A stretch of 64,000 nt of DNA from Ctenosaura bakeri (GCA_948474755.1 CAOLHI010000484.1:744001-808000), one strand, 5' to 3'; shown: positions 12,820-26,599, counted from the first letter of the stretch. Notes: generated from the sequence alone by a model not told the origin. Translations and numbers: made by a program.

Positions 12820-13559
12820 GGCCATGTCTGTACTAGAGGCCATTAGTGCAATATACTATTATAACTGCGACATTGCCATTTGTGTGATGCTGTCAGGTTA
12901 GGAATGCTGTTTGCTGCATACTGCTGCCATTAATGGATGAGTAGCAGTATTACCACTGGTGTTCCTTCTGCACCACAGCATCCTTGGTTGCTCCCTGTCC
13001 CCAATTTCATTCCACCGCACCACCCTGATTGGTCAGGGTTTTTGTTGTTGTTGTTATGTTTTCTTTGGAAGCTGTACTAAACATGGCAGTACACTATTGC
13101 ATTTTCATGCTATAACGCCTAAAAATGTATTTAAATAAACAAAAAGTGTTAACTCAAAGGAGAACTTTCAGATAAACACGGAGAGGTGATCGATTTTGAA
13201 GTTACCACTCTGTGGGAGTCACTGAGGGAGGGAAGAACTGGGCATACCCACAGTGCACCCACTGCTGGATCTGCCATAACTGGAAGCACTATCAAGTGCT
13301 GTAACAGTTCCTCCTGAGCCAGCTGATGGGATTGAAGCACTATAGGAAGCACTTTACAGAGTTTCCAGAAAAACTCTGTAAAGTGCTTCCTATAGTGCTT
13401 CAATCCCATCAGCTGGCTCAGGAGGAACTGTTATAGCACTTGGCGATGCTTGGGGACAGGATAGCAGCTGGATAGTGACGACATTGCACACAAGCATGGC
13501 TCCTGGACTACTAACAACCCACTGCTATGGTGATATAGTGACGTTTTGTGGAAATGGCT
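12820..13559. mobile_element. Candidate larger inverted-repeat DNA element (~740 bp)
   Basis: The left end GGCCATGTCTGTAC and the right end GTTTTGTGGAAATGGCT are imperfect inverted copies carrying the same GGCCAT..CTG/AAATGGC terminal motif seen in Family B. Flanks are TTT and TCT, so a 3-bp duplication is not convincing. Inside it has a short GTT repeat near 13040 and the large hairpin at 13294-13441. No transposase frame is visible. Treat it as a tentative relative of Families A and B. Confidence 0.4.
13294..13441. repeat. Near-perfect long hairpin, 71-bp arms, 6-nt loop
   Basis: The left arm at 13294-13364 is the reverse complement of the right arm at 13371-13441 at 70 of 71 positions (the exception is G versus A near 13301). 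The loop is CCAGAA. Similarity ends quickly outside the arms. Such high identity in otherwise worn DNA suggests a recent event, either a template-switch inverted duplication or a young fold-back insertion. The 86-codon frame overlapping it is not considered coding. Confidence 0.95.
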
Positions 13560-16500
13560 TCTAAGTGAATAGGGGAACCTGAGGGCTTGCTAACAAATTA
13601 CATCATTGTCTCCACTATTTGAAAAGCAAGAGAGTTCTGTTCATGTGAACCCTGGCTGCACTATACCACTGAGTTAAACATGAGGCAAAGGTACTCAGTG
13701 TAAGAAACGGATGGGTAAGAAACCTGATGAAAGATGTAACATTCATGTAAGTCATTACTTTATTATCTGGATTTTATTTAAGCATGTGCTTTCTTGATTA
13801 AAAACTCCACTTCTTTGGATGCAGTACTGAATGGAATGGGTTCATATCATGAAAGCTTGTGCTAAAATAAAAACCAGTGACACGAAATCCCCACCTTTTG
13901 ATATACTATTATCTGATGACTCACTCTTTTGACTCTTCCTAATTAAGGACAAGTTCCATTATTTCGAGGGGGATCCACTCTTTTGTCAGTTCTTCTTGTC
14001 TATGGAAGTTCACTTGGAACTGCTTGCGAGCATGGGCTGCTTGCAAAGTGACCTGAGAGGGGAAAATGGTACTAAGCTGGCTGAGAGACTTCGCAAACAG
14101 TGTGCATGGAGTTGGTCCCAAGTGAGCCTCTGGAAGTCCTTCATGCTCCCTAGAGGACAGTATATGGGTTCCACTTTTCAACCAATTCCATTTTCTCACA
14201 GTGCTCTGGTCCTTAATGTGTCAAGTAAGTGAAGGGAACCTGTAGCCTTAAAGAGGCTGTTACATTTCCTTCCCCCACCCTTCAGTTCCTTTCCTCTCTT
14301 TTATGCTGCAAGAGAGACAACTACTTCTTTGAAATTTCTTTCTGTATAGTTACTGAGCCTAATAACAACAAGGACCCAAGGATACAACAAGGATACAACT
14401 GGGGCAAAGCAGAAGGGAGTCACTGTTTTATCTAGCAACATCTTGGTTGTACAGTTAAGCTTCTTCACCTGGGATCAAATTTTGGATTTTTGCTGTTTCT
14501 TTGCAAAATGATTTGGCTTTAAAGAACTGCAATCTAAGGATGGAGAGCTGACATTGCAGCCAGTGGTCAGTTGACTGAAGATAATGACCCATCTGTTCAG
14601 GACCTAAATGTCCAAACTTCTTTGTCTTCATCAGGACAGCACTCAAGTCTAATATCTGTCTCTCCTAAAAAGTGTGGGAAGTGCCCTTTGAACTGCTTTG
14701 GCTTATGTGCATCCTCATTTGAGACATGAGGCACTACAATATCAGCCTGTGGAAATATAAATGTGCAAAGGGGCCCAGAAAAAGCTCATCAAAATATATT
14801 TTTCTAGAAAACAAATGTAACTTCATATTGTAACTAGATTCCTTTAATAAAATTTTCTTCAGCCAGATTTCTTCCCACGGTTTTGGCTTTACAACTCCCA
14901 CCCTCCCTGGCCACCAGTTATGATATTGTGATAGATGGAAGGTGTAGTTAGGGATCAGTGGGCTTGTTTTCACTGTAATAAAAGAAGACGCAAAAGTGAC
15001 CAATTTGCCTGTCTCCTAGAGATGTGAGAGTTTTCTTTCAGTTCCATTCTTAGTCTGAAGATACCAAAATTCACAAAATCTGAATGAAGCAGACACATTT
15101 CTCCATTTGCCTACGTTACATTTACTTGTGGTCCAGAACATCTAGAGATGCCACACTGGGGAAGTCTGTTTTGATAGACTCTACCTTGTGGCTGGCCAGC
15201 CCAGCACCATCCCTTTTTAATTTGCATGGTGCTTCATAGGGACATAGTATACCTAAAAAATAAGTATGGTAGTGATGAATGCTCTCCAGTGAACATGACA
15301 ACAATGTGCATGTGTACCAAACAAGAAGCCTGAGAGATTTTGATGATTCTTACTTCCTAGCACCATGTTTTCGTTTTTTGTGCACAAGAATTTATTTAAA
15401 AAGTGTAAAAAGTGTAATTTTATGTGGGGAAGTCATGCAGCACCACATCTACAGTCTGAATGGTATGTTCCAGGAAATTATGCACAATCTCTTTGTATTG
15501 ACTGACACTGTGACATGTCTCCTCCTGCCCCTCCCTTCTCCCAAACATCCTGGAAGTAATATAAGTAAAGGTTAATTGCATTATAGCAATAAATCTCAGG
15601 GTGCGCTCTGCATTTTCCATGCTATTCATTAATGGAAGCTGAACTAATGATTTTTGAGGTGTTGGGTTCAAAGCTTTTAGAAGCATTTGTCTGATGAGAG
15701 CAATCAGGGCTGGAAATGATAACTTGCCCCTTTGCCTTCCCCTAGCCAAGGCTCATTAGATTGCTCCATTTCCTGTGTCTGAAAACGTATGAGTCAGCCT
15801 AATGAGTCTATTTTCCAACTGAAGACGAAGCAAGTTTCAAGCATATTTGAAGATCTTAAATCCAAATCTGCATGGAAAAGAGAAACATTTGGCTTAACAA
15901 ATGTAGAAAGAAGCACAAAGTGGAAATGAGAGACCCAAAGGCTGCTTTGAGGGGCAAGACAAGATGACTCCTGTATGAATGGCCTTTTTCTCTGTGTTAC
16001 AACAGTTTAGGGAGGGGAAATTTGATCCAGGTCAACCTGACAGTTTTCTATACCTAATGAAACAAATATAAGCAAGCACCTTTCCCTGTCGCTCAGGATT
16101 TTGAGGGCTTATTCATGTATTGTCTGAGTATGGACGTCACATGCCAGGGTAATGGGGTCTCCAGGGGTTTCCATTCCAACCTACTGGTCCTTTCACTGGT
16201 TGGTCAACCTATTGTGCACTTCATAATAAAAATAAAATTTGGTGCAGAGACAACTATTTATATTACTAAAAGATCTGGTTGATTTATTTCCTTCAGGGAT
16301 AAACCAGTACACCATGCAGGCTCTTAGTTTTACAGTACCAATATGTAAATACTAACATGTAAAAGTGATAATAAGGAAACTGAATCTTCAGCTATATTAA
16401 GGCATAGATCGTTGTACATGTTGCTGGGTAACATATTTGTGTGAAAATTGCAGGTACAGGATAATATTACCCAGTGTAACCTTAAACATAACAAACAATA

Positions 16501-18193
16501 TGCGATGAGAAGGTTTAGCTTAATTTCCTCTTATGACACATCTCTTCATGGCCACCATTTAAAAAATGGCTGCCTTTGTCTTCAAGAGCCAATGATCCAT
16601 GCTCAAATCAATTTAATATTTAGCAAGTGAGCTATATGGTTCATTTCATGTTTTTTTTATCACAAAGTGCACAATTCTGCTACACTGTTGAGATAGGAAC
16701 TATTTTTAAAACTGGGGAACTGAGCATGGATTTCAAGCATGGGAAGCTGTTTGCATATTTACTTTAACTATTTATATTCCACCTTATATCACAAGATTGC
16801 AGGGTGGCATACAGGTAAAATCGATTTAAATCTATTTAAAATGTAAAAGGATAAGAAATAATTTAAACAGCCTAAAAGCATATTAAACAAGTTAACAAAT
16901 AGATCAAATTAAAACAGTTTAAAATCACAGCCTAGAAGATTTTGGGGCAAAATTTCATCAAAAGCTATGTTTTCACTTAATGTTGGACCACCACAGAATT
17001 GAACTCTGGCTTGTAGCCCAGACTAGTGTCTAACTTGGGCTTACTCCTGAGTTGTCCACACTCTCTGGGGACTGGAAAAAAATTGCTGGTGTGCCTTCCT
17101 CTACCATGCTCCTAACTTTTAATTTCAATGAGGCATTAAAATAGGCTGCAGGCTTCTGTGGAATACAGGGCAAGAGGCTTACAAAGGGTTATTTCTTCTT
17201 TATATGAAGACAATTTCTCCACCCAGTGAGAGGATGACCTATGCTTATCACTGTAATCTTCAATCCAACCTGCTTCTCACCCATGTGCTAGGACAGGAGC
17301 AGGAAAACTGTGGCCTGCAGATTACATTCAGCTGCTGGGTCCAACTTTTGTGGACCCTGAAGCCTCCCCACCATGACTCAAATCCCCTAATCCCCTAATC
17401 TTCACTTTTTTTAAAAAAATGAAATGATTCTGGGCAAATTTTGCCACCAAGGCCATGGAAAAAACTCACTGAACACATCAAAATATATGAAAATACCTCC
17501 ATCCCTATAAGAACCCCAGGACCTCATACTACTTCACAAATACTTATGTTTTTTTTCCCTACAGTTCTTCTCAAAATTGCAAAAGAAAGTGACATGGATT
17601 ACTTTCTGTTGTCCTTTTGAGAGAGACTGCAGAGAAAAGCAGAGATATTTCAGCTCTCTGCATGTATGGGGATGGGTGCAGCCCATTGGGTGGGTCTTCA
17701 AGGAAACTTGCCCCTGGTCCCCACACAATTGCCCACATACTAGGAAAAGCTAAGCAGTGGTCGCTGGTGACTTCCATGGCAGATGGTAGCAAATATTCTC
17801 CAAGCTTTAGTCTGATGTTTATTGAAGCTCCCTTAACGTTTGTATTAAAACTAGGAGTAGATTCAGTACTTCATAGACATGGAAGCCACCAACCACCATT
17901 GAATGTGTAATAAAGGCTGCATTGATTCTTGATTTTTTCAGTAGGCCTTTCAAATAGCTATTGGTTCTGAGTAGCTGTCTCAAACTTTGCCAAATAATAG
18001 TATCATGTTACAAACTTTAAATGCACAATGATTTGGTGGATGTATTAGACAAGTAAAGGCTAACACTTGGATGTAAATCTTTGTAAAATTCATTCTTGCA
18101 GACAAGAATGAATGATTTTACCATTTTTCTTCTTGCTGTGAGAAAGCTGTCAAGGACTGGTCAATTTTTCCACTGGCTTTTTGCAATTCACTA
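13560..18193. other. No gene seen; one LINE-like fragment
   Basis: Unassigned AT-rich DNA. A possible antisense LINE tail is listed at 16755-16960. Short frames near 14-15.7 kb (up to 109 codons) have no recognisable motifs. Confidence 0.45.
16755..16960 (-). mobile_element. Antisense LINE 3'-end fragment (candidate)
   Basis: TTTATATTCCACCTTATATC followed by 'AGGGTGGCATACA' and then a run of AAAAC/TTTAAA-rich text looks like the antisense 3' end of reptile CR1/L2-type repeats ('tttatatcccgcctt...ggcggcttaca...ttaaaacaatttaaa'). It is strongly diverged. Confidence 0.4.
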
Positions 18194-18201
18194 CTTATTC
18201 T

Positions 18202-18379
18202 ATGAGACCTAGTGTGGTGTAGAGGTTTGAACATTGGACAATGACCCTGGAGACTAGGGTTTGATTACCACTCAGCCATGGAAACCTCTTTGGTGTGTCA
18301 CTCTAGCCTCAGAAAACTTCATGAAAGGTTCACCTTAGAATCAGCATAAGAAATGATTTGAAGACACATAACAACACAG
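18202..18379 (+). mobile_element. Sauria SINE with 8-bp target duplication
   Basis: Head AGTGTGGTGTAGAGGTTTGA and B-box-like GGGTTTGATTACC, body CAGCCATGGAAACC, 3' end GATTTGAAGACACATAACAAC. It is about 178 bp, shorter than usual because part of the middle ('AAGGCAATGGCAAAC' block) is deleted. CTTATTCT at 18194-18201 and again at 18380-18387 is a clean target-site duplication, supporting retrotransposition. Confidence 0.9.
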
Positions 18380-18387
18380 CTTATTCT

Positions 18388-21300
18388 GTGCAACACAATT
18401 CATATAGGATTTTATTGACCAGAATATAGCATTTTGGGGGCAAATTTTTTTTGTTTATTTGCAGAAATGTTGTTTTCTGTGCAAGAAATCTGCTTTCTTC
18501 TAGAAAAACCACATTTATTTTTTATTTGCAGTAAGTCCTGGACCTTTAAGATTCTCATCTGTCCAGTATTCTACTTAGCAGGATTTTCAACACTTGAAGA
18601 AACTATTTTTTGACTATTTTCCAAATACTTCCAAATATTTTTCTACCTGTAATGAACATGTAAACCTTTGCCTAGTCCAAATGTTAGGTACATAGACTCT
18701 AGGTTCAATTTTACACAGCAAGGACATTGTGATCTGGCCCCAACAATGAGAGGTAGATGCATTTTAAATCTGCAGAAGCAAGAGCAACTGAAGCATTTAG
18801 CTGCCTGAGACAGAGCATCTGATTTCATCCGCTTCTTTACAAAGTGAACAGTACCCTAGACCAGTCAAGTCGTTTGGTCACCATGCAAGCCCACAAGCAC
18901 CTCTCTCCGGCAGTAAAAATGTAATAAGAATCACTTAAATTACTGACTTTCTACCCTTTCAAGGCACTAGTTCTTTGTTCATATCATTTGTACATATAAA
19001 AATGAAAAAAATTCCAATCTTTTTCCTGGATGAAATTATGAAAATGTTTGTGCACTTTTGATGACTTCCTACATTTGGGAGCTGTTTTCTAAAATAGGGT
19101 TTATATAAAAACATGCCATTTTGTGAAAAATGTGTTTTTAACACAAAAAATGTTACGATTCCTCAAAATCCAATTTGTGTATTCAAAACATAACATTCTG
19201 TACAAAACAGAGTGTTTTTGTGCAAAGTTTTAATAAAAATCCCTCCAAATATGAAAAAAAAAAAACCACAAAAATGAGTAAGCCCATTGGTTAAATAACC
19301 AATGAGCTATCCAGGGGAAGTCAACGTGTGTTTTGCAGATGCTAAAATGTATGTTGAATATGGTTTTATGAATGCTGACTTTGTTTTTTTAATAATATAC
19401 TAATAAAAAATGAACAAACCTGTGAATAGCATGTTCAGATGTGTTAAGACTTCTATTCTCATCGAGGACAAGAAAATCTGTGAATATCTTTTTCATCCTT
19501 ACACCCTCGTTCTTCTGCTTGCGGTGGCTACCTTATTCTACATATCTATAGGGCTGATTCTATTAAAAGTCATTTTCTTGTACCATATGGCAGGCTGTGC
19601 AACTGTGATGATGGATTCAGGGGGTGGTATTTGGTCCTTAGGATACTCTGGGAGTCACAGAGACTATCAAAAAGGGGGCAAAATTAACAGGAAAAAAAGG
19701 ATATTTCTTAAATGTTGTTGCAGAGGGAGTCTTGCAACCAATTCAAAAGGTAAATTGCTAGCCTGGACGCTTCTGAAAAATTATGGTTACAATTCTGTGA
19801 GTTAGGGAAAAGTCTGGAGAATCTGGAGAAGTCAATGGTTTCAAAAACAGCCTTGAGTTAGGTGCATGAAGATCTAGGGCCACACTAGCCATTGGTTGGT
19901 GATTTATGTAACATAAATGACAATCCTGTGGGATACCTGCGAACAACTGCTAATAATATGAAGGAAAATATCTGAAACACCATTTTTAATTCTAATCATA
20001 TTTTAGTAGGAGTAAGCCTGATATAATGGGACTTACATTCAAGTAAATGTACAATGGGATTAGCTGTTTAACCCATGTAATCCTTGAGCCTCTCTACATA
20101 CTTTTTTTGTTTATTAATACATTTATCCTGACCTGAAAATTTGAAAGGGAACACTGGTTATAAATTCCAACCACAAGCATGCTGAAAAAATTGTTTCCAT
20201 AAAATTACACTTAACAATCTACAGCAAAGCTCAGGGTGAACCTTTATATCAAGAGTCTGTGGCTAACCTTCTAAGCAATAAATCAATTTTCATTGGACAA
20301 CAGATAATTGCAATTAAGGTTTATAATTAATGTTCATAAATAAAAAATGAAATACTTTTTTCCTTCATTCATTTCACATGTTTGGAGAATGTTCCCTGAT
20401 AGGAAACCTTGCTAATTCTGACCATATCCTCTACCAGCATGATTCCATAATTCAGATTTCTCTTCTTTGCATTTGGAACATCTGATAAGCCTCTATAAAA
20501 AGATAACAAGCTTGTTTGGCAACTTGGTGTCCTGAGAATGATACCTATTGGATTGTACAGTTTGCTCAGAATTCAGGGCCTTCTTCAGGCACACAAGGGA
20601 ACACAGAAGCACAACTTCAGTCCCTAGTATTACTGTGAGCTTGCTGTATGTGCAGAGGTTCAATTCCAGGAATCCCATGTAAAACAAAATATGTGAGTAT
20701 CACATCCCAATGTAGCCAATGGATGCAATGCACAAATGTGTGCCCATTGTGTACATTGACTATAATGGCAGTGATGCTCCCAGAGAAGAGTACCCTACCC
20801 ACTGAACTCTCAGATCCTGAGCAATGATCGTGGGTTTCAAAATACATAGGTCTGGCTTCTACCATGGCTATGCACAGTTGCATCCGAGTCCTAAATATTT
20901 ATGCATTCCTATCAGGCATTATCAAGCACTCAGACCTAAGCCGAACCTGTATCCCAGAGGAAGGCAAAGCAAAGACGAGATACCAGAGTACCAAGAAGAC
21001 TGAGGAAGTCAGCAGGTCTGAAAATTTTTATACTTATCAGACTATTTCTGCCACCACATGACTTGACAGGTTTGAAGGATTATGGGTTGTTATGCAAAGA
21101 TACTGGGTAGGATTACCTCCATTTCTACCCATCCATTCTAGCCATCAGTTCAAGAGATGTTGACAGGAGGGATTTCATGCCTGAATTGCAGGGGTCCTCA
21201 TTTAAGCTTTATGGGAATCTAGCAGATATCCCAGTCTAGCTGCTAGAAAGATCCACCTCTCAACACTTGAATGTGACAAACACTGGGGTGGGCGCATTAT

Positions 21301-24041
21301 AGGCAAGCAGCATAGAAAACCTATTAAATTCTTTTGGTACATAGACTCTGCTACACATCATTCACTATAGAGGATGTAGCAATAGATAATAGGACAGGAT
21401 TGCCTCTCTACAATCACCTGACTCCCAGGAACATTTTGTTCTGTGCTACTATTATCCTGGATTGAACTACCAGTGGCAGAATTAAGGAACCTATGTTCTT
21501 CCAGATGATTTTGGTCTTCAGCTTCCACCACTTTTAGCCTAAATAGTCCCAAAAAGCAGGAATAGGAGTTTGAAGAACCGGGTCCATTGCTGGGTGCCAG
21601 TTTTCTGCTCTTCCAGCAGAAAACTGGCACCCAGCAACAAACCCGATGCTTCACACTCTGGAGTACAGAAAGATGCAATGCTGATAGGATATCCATGTAG
21701 CTTTGGGATAATATAATCCCTGGAGACACTGACTTGCACTTAGCTCTTGCTGGCCCTGCTGAAAATCAAAGATTGGTCATCACAATAAAAACAAACAAAG
21801 AAGAATCCAAATAAAAATATTTTCATAGCAGGCATCTTCACAGGAAAATTTCCACAAGTTCTCTGTTTGTGCCAAGAACAAGGATTTGACTCTTGTTTCT
21901 AAACAGACAGAAATGAACAAGATTAAAGCACAATGTAAAACAAATGCTCTTTTTCCCTTAATTACCTGCTCACAGAACAAGGACATCAAGTTCTAAAACC
22001 TGAACAAAGAAACACAATGCAACAGCAAAGCCCTTCTGTCATCAGTTGGTGCATTTAAAACACCATATGGCTCTTTTTCTGGTAGCATTTCAGTTGGTGC
22101 TATTATACCTTGGGGGGAGATAACAGTATCTATTGGTAGGGTTTACAGAAGGGTGCATAGCAACTAGTGTCTGAGGCGTAGAATTAGAAGTGACTATCAT
22201 CTCTTTGCAGGCACTTAAATCAAACAGAAGCCTTGTGACAGGACCCCAAGAGAGTAATGCTGAAACATGTTTGAAGATTTCCTTGCCAAAATTTGCCTGA
22301 GATCTGGGAAGGACTAATTAGTATGGATGCCAATTTCAGTACAGCTGGATACATCAGTCTGTCATAGCACAAAAAATGTGTTTATATTCATACACAGGCA
22401 TCTATTCTTGTATGACAGCATTTGTCACCTTTTAGGAGATTGTGCTTTCTGTTTTCACAAAGATTTTCAGCAGTGATGAAAATCATCTTCCCTCTGGGTA
22501 ATTTGGGAAATCATTTAGAATTTAAGAGCGAGGTGGAAATCTTTGTGAGTAACGACAAATTATTTTTGGACAGCTGGCAAAAATGTTCACTTATTTGTTT
22601 CAATTACCTTTGCTTGTCACTGGTCTCAGATGTCCTCTTCTCATCAAAGTGATGTCTTGAGATAGCCATCTCTGATTAGCCATGAAGCACTGTTACTATT
22701 CAATTCATCTTATGATGCCCATTTGGGTGGAAGCACCCAGTTGATTAATCCAGGGAGGAGAAAGGAAGAACTATCAGGGAAATAATAGTGCCAAACCAAT
22801 AACTGCAGCAATCACTGAAAATGGTATTGCAAAAATAAAAGATTTTTTTAAAATAATATATAAAAATGAAATCAAAATGAGTAACCCATACCATGGGGAG
22901 AGGTCACAGCATTTCATTACCAAACACACTGATTTTTACTTCAGTATTGAAAGTGGGGTACATTTGGTGTAGCTCTAATTACTGTACTTTCGGGAAGCTA
23001 AATACAATTTACAGAAGTGTTGAGTGATTTCAGATCATTCAGTTTAGCCATTCTCCCATTGGTCTCTGCACCCTCTTAATTGTATAATTCAAAGCAGTGG
23101 GTCAAAAGGAGGAAAATAGGAAATATAAAAAGTAGAATGGGGATGATAGAAGGAGAGAGAGAAGCCAAGAGAGGAAGAAATGGAGATGGTGCATGAGAAA
23201 TACTTTTCAGTTAATTAACCAAGTGCATAACAGGTCAGAACATTCTAGAAGGACCCTGGCTGTTTGAGAGGCTTAGGCTCCAAATGCCTTTTTGCTCCAG
23301 CCCATTTCCTTCCAAGACTCACTTTTTTAATCCTGACCATTCTTTGATTTGTGTTTCTTCTCATGTTCTGACTTGGGCTTCTTTCTATTCTTCCCAACAA
23401 GTCATGTGGTGCATTTCCTCCAGTCTTATCTCCCAAGGCAGGAAGCATTCTTAGTTTACTGAATGTGACAGAAGGAAAACAGTCATCCTAATGAATTCTA
23501 CAGACCAATTCACAAAAATATATGTTTAACTTCAGCTTTAATTGGGGACTCTAGTGAGTTTGATGAAATTGCTAGAAAACTGCTAGTGAATTAATACACA
23601 TAGTTAATTCCAGGCCCTGTCATCCACTGCCTTCAGATGACTCAATGGATCCACTAATTCCAGGTTAGCTTTAAAAAATAAATAAATAAGAAATTGGTTT
23701 CTCTGAAAATGTCAAAAGAGGCAGACCCCTTGAAGCAGCTTCATGTGGTCATCTCTCTTCCTCATCACAGTCTTATCTCACGTGTAATTGTGCTCTTCAG
23801 GATTTAGAACTGTAGTTTTCATTGTAAGCCTCATATCCCTGCAGAGGAAGAGCTTCTGACAAGATAAATTATCATTATTATGATTACTAATCTATTAATA
23901 CAGAAGCATCAGTCTACAGATAGATTAGAAGAGCTACTGTTGGTGTCAAGCATTCCAAGAAACTAAAAACACACAAACCTCATTGCTGGATGGTTACTTA
24001 AAACTACTGCTACAGCAGTCTGTATAATTGATGGATGTTCT
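18388..24041. other. No gene seen; AT-rich with one hairpin
   Basis: Mostly unassigned. 18.4-19.3 kb is T-rich with 'TTTTCTGTGCAAGAAA'-like text, faintly similar to the Family E repeat. The frames at 19410-19805 (131 codons) and 21358-21729 (123 codons) have no recognised domain. The latter overlaps the hairpin at 21571-21653. Confidence 0.4.
21571..21653. repeat. Hairpin with perfect 23-bp inner arms
   Basis: 21587-21609 and 21615-21637 are exact reverse complements (core GGGTGCCAGTTTTCTGCT) separated by a 5-nt loop, CTTCC. Weaker complementarity extends outward to about 21571 and 21653. No mobile-element ends are evident. Confidence 0.9.
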
Positions 24042-24272
24042 ATTTGTTGTGTGCCTTCAAGTCATTTCTGACTTAGTGTGACTCTAAAGTGAACCTATCA
24101 TGGTGTTTTCTTGACAAGATTTGTTCAGAGGGCATTTTCCATGGCACTTCTCCAAGGCTGAGACAGTGTGACTTGTCCAAGGTTACCCAGTCAGTTTCCG
24201 TGGCCAAGCCGGGATCTGAACTCTGGTCTCAAACCCTCATGCAGCACTGAAACCACTGCATCACACTAGCTC
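24042..24272 (-). mobile_element. Sauria SINE, near full length, minus strand
   Basis: Starts with TTGTTGTGTGCCTTCAAGTC (reverse complement of the SINE 3' end) and continues through TCTTGACAAGATTTGTTCAG, AGACAGTGTGACTTG, the inverted B box region (GGGATCTGAACTC) and ends at 'ACCACTGCATCACACTAGC', the inverted head. The length of about 230 bp is normal. No clear target duplication was seen. Confidence 0.9.
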
Positions 24273-24649
24273 ACACATATTTTATACTTTCCTGGTATTG
24301 TTCACCAACCTCTTTCCTCCAGATTTAAAAAGAAAATCTAATAAATGCATTGCATGATCATTTTGTCTAACTTTTTTTTTTACTTTTGACTACCTTTGTT
24401 TGTATTATTATTCCATTAATACTTATGATTACAATCTGATTCATGTCATTTTTACTTGTTAAAGTTGCATTGAGTTTTGATTCTCATATTTTTCAAAGGA
24501 GATGCAGTTGCTATTCTGATTCCTGAATCTTTTAGCATTTTAATCTAATTTGCCTCACACAAATCAATTAATTTTCTGACAGGTAGGAGAAAAAGTTCCA
24601 TATTATATAAGCATTTTAAAAGGGCACATGGAAGTAGGCTATTATGTCA

Positions 24650-25100
24650 TAAAATCTGTGGAATTTATACATTGGCAAAGGCCTCAAAGGTAATCTGGTT
24701 CAAGTCATGGCCAAGGCATGAAATTCACTGCTACAACAACCTTGTGAGATGACCATCCATCCTCTGTATGAAACCCTCTAATGAAGAGAGACCATGACCA
24801 TCTAAAGCAGTTGGCTCCATTACGGAACACCTCATACCATCAGAAAGTTCTTCCTTATATAATTGAAATCTACTTTCCTGTAATTTGAACCCACTGGCAC
24901 AAGTCTGACATTGTAGAGCAACAAAAGACAAAATAGGTGACATCACATCAGATATTTGAAGATGGCTCTTTGCTAGGCTCTACATAACCAGATTGTTCAA
25001 ACTTTGCTTATAGGATTCAGTCAAATAGCCTCTTATCATCTTTGCCACCCTCCTCTGAACACAATCCAATTTGTTGACATCCTTCCAAACTACAGACTAC
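24650..25100 (-). mobile_element. CR1 LINE 3' fragment, antisense
   Basis: Text such as CATCCATCCTCTGTATGAAA, AGAAAGTTCTTCCTTATAT, CCTGTAATTTGAACCCACTG and TTTGCCACCCTCCTCTGAAC follows, in order, the well-known antisense reading of the CR1 3' region of birds and reptiles. The element lies on the minus strand, with its 3' end near 24650. It is 5'-truncated and worn, with no intact frame. The 71-codon frame here is a relic. Confidence 0.8.
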
Positions 25101-26599
25101 AAATAACTAAGCAAAAGGGAATAAGAAACATGGGGAAACAAAATATAGGAAAGAGCTAGAGTGCTACATTTCTGGCTCTATCCCTGCAACAGGTGTTGAT
25201 ACCTAAAGGGGCAATCCTACCATGTGTAAAGGTCTAGGCTTGTTAAGTCTCCATGTGAGTTAGAACTCTAATCATATAGGTTGCTTGGGAGGAAAAAAGC
25301 CCCTATATATACAGAGGTCTATGTGCTTTTTTTCTACAGATTTTCTCCCTCTCATGAGTGGATGACAGAGGATGGGAAATCACATGATATAGGGCAAATA
25401 TTATGGCCCCCTTTCCATATGGGATACCCCTTGTGGGCTGCCCCAAAAACAGGTCTCAGGCTGCCCATCCATGCTTGACATGCTTTCTGAGGAAACATAT
25501 GTGTACTAGCAGTGTAAACACAGCATATATGTTTGCAGAATAAAATGGGGCTCTGTATTACATCAGAGTATTATCGGGGAACAGTTTTGCAAATTCCTTC
25601 TTCATTTATCAACTGATGGAACTGCTTTTTAAAAGAATTCTTCTGTGCAACAGGAAAATTATTAGGATTTGGAGACCACTGAAAATTGTATCTGATAGTT
25701 CTTTACAAATAACCTTAAAAATACCCAGGTTCCCATCCAGGGAGAAATGTATCTAGCAACCCATCCAGCATCAAATAGCATCAGACAACTTCATTTAATG
25801 TTGTGCGATATCCCTGAACAGCAAGTGTGCCTTTTGCATGCTGTTATTATAATCAAGAAAGTTTAATTGCCAAGAATAAATTGCATCAGATTTTGTTTCT
25901 CTGCTCTGTTGGAATTCTTACTAGATTCATTAGCAGCTATTTATAGAATCCTCTAGAATTTTCTGGATATCCCTTCCATTAATTACTCAATAGCTTGCCC
26001 AAACAGGTTGATTTCCAGTGATACATATTAATATTAAAAGCAATATTAAAAGAAAAAGTATTCTTCTTTTAACCAGTTGGAATCACAATTGATTTCATTG
26101 GATCTTCAGAAGGCCAGTAGCAAACTGCAGCTGTGATATAGCCAGGAAACAGCCATGTGTGTCCCAAGTGACCAGAGGGAAGAATTCCTTCCAGTAGAGC
26201 AGCAAACATATCCATACCAGGTCAACCAAAAATCCTGTTGGCTGGCCAGGAGGGAAATTTGGATGAGGTTACTGCAAATTGCTCATCATCCTTCTCCATG
26301 CCATGTGGAAAGAAGTGGGGAAATTGACCCATTCACCTCCACAGTCTCAAAGGGTCACAGATAGGAAGTCCCTGCTTGCTATTTTAAGTCACAGATATCC
26401 CAACTGCTTTTATTACTAGCTTATAAAATATAATTTTTTAAAAAAGACACTTGTAATGAACATTATAACAACAAAAAAACGTTTTTTGCCAATAGTTGTT
26501 TTCATACACTGTATTTGCAAGGGGTTGTGTGTGAGAAAAATTTAAACCTTCTTTTGTCTCATTCTCACCCTTGTCAACCAGAAACACTTTTTTTGTTGT
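25101..26599. other. No gene seen
   Basis: AT-rich unassigned sequence. No transposon, RNA gene or exon is supportable. Confidence 0.4.

Noticed and set aside
19410..19805. 131-codon plus-strand frame with a hydrophobic stretch
   Set aside because: One possible membrane-like segment is not enough; no homology is recognisable and the sequence around it is ordinary AT-rich DNA.
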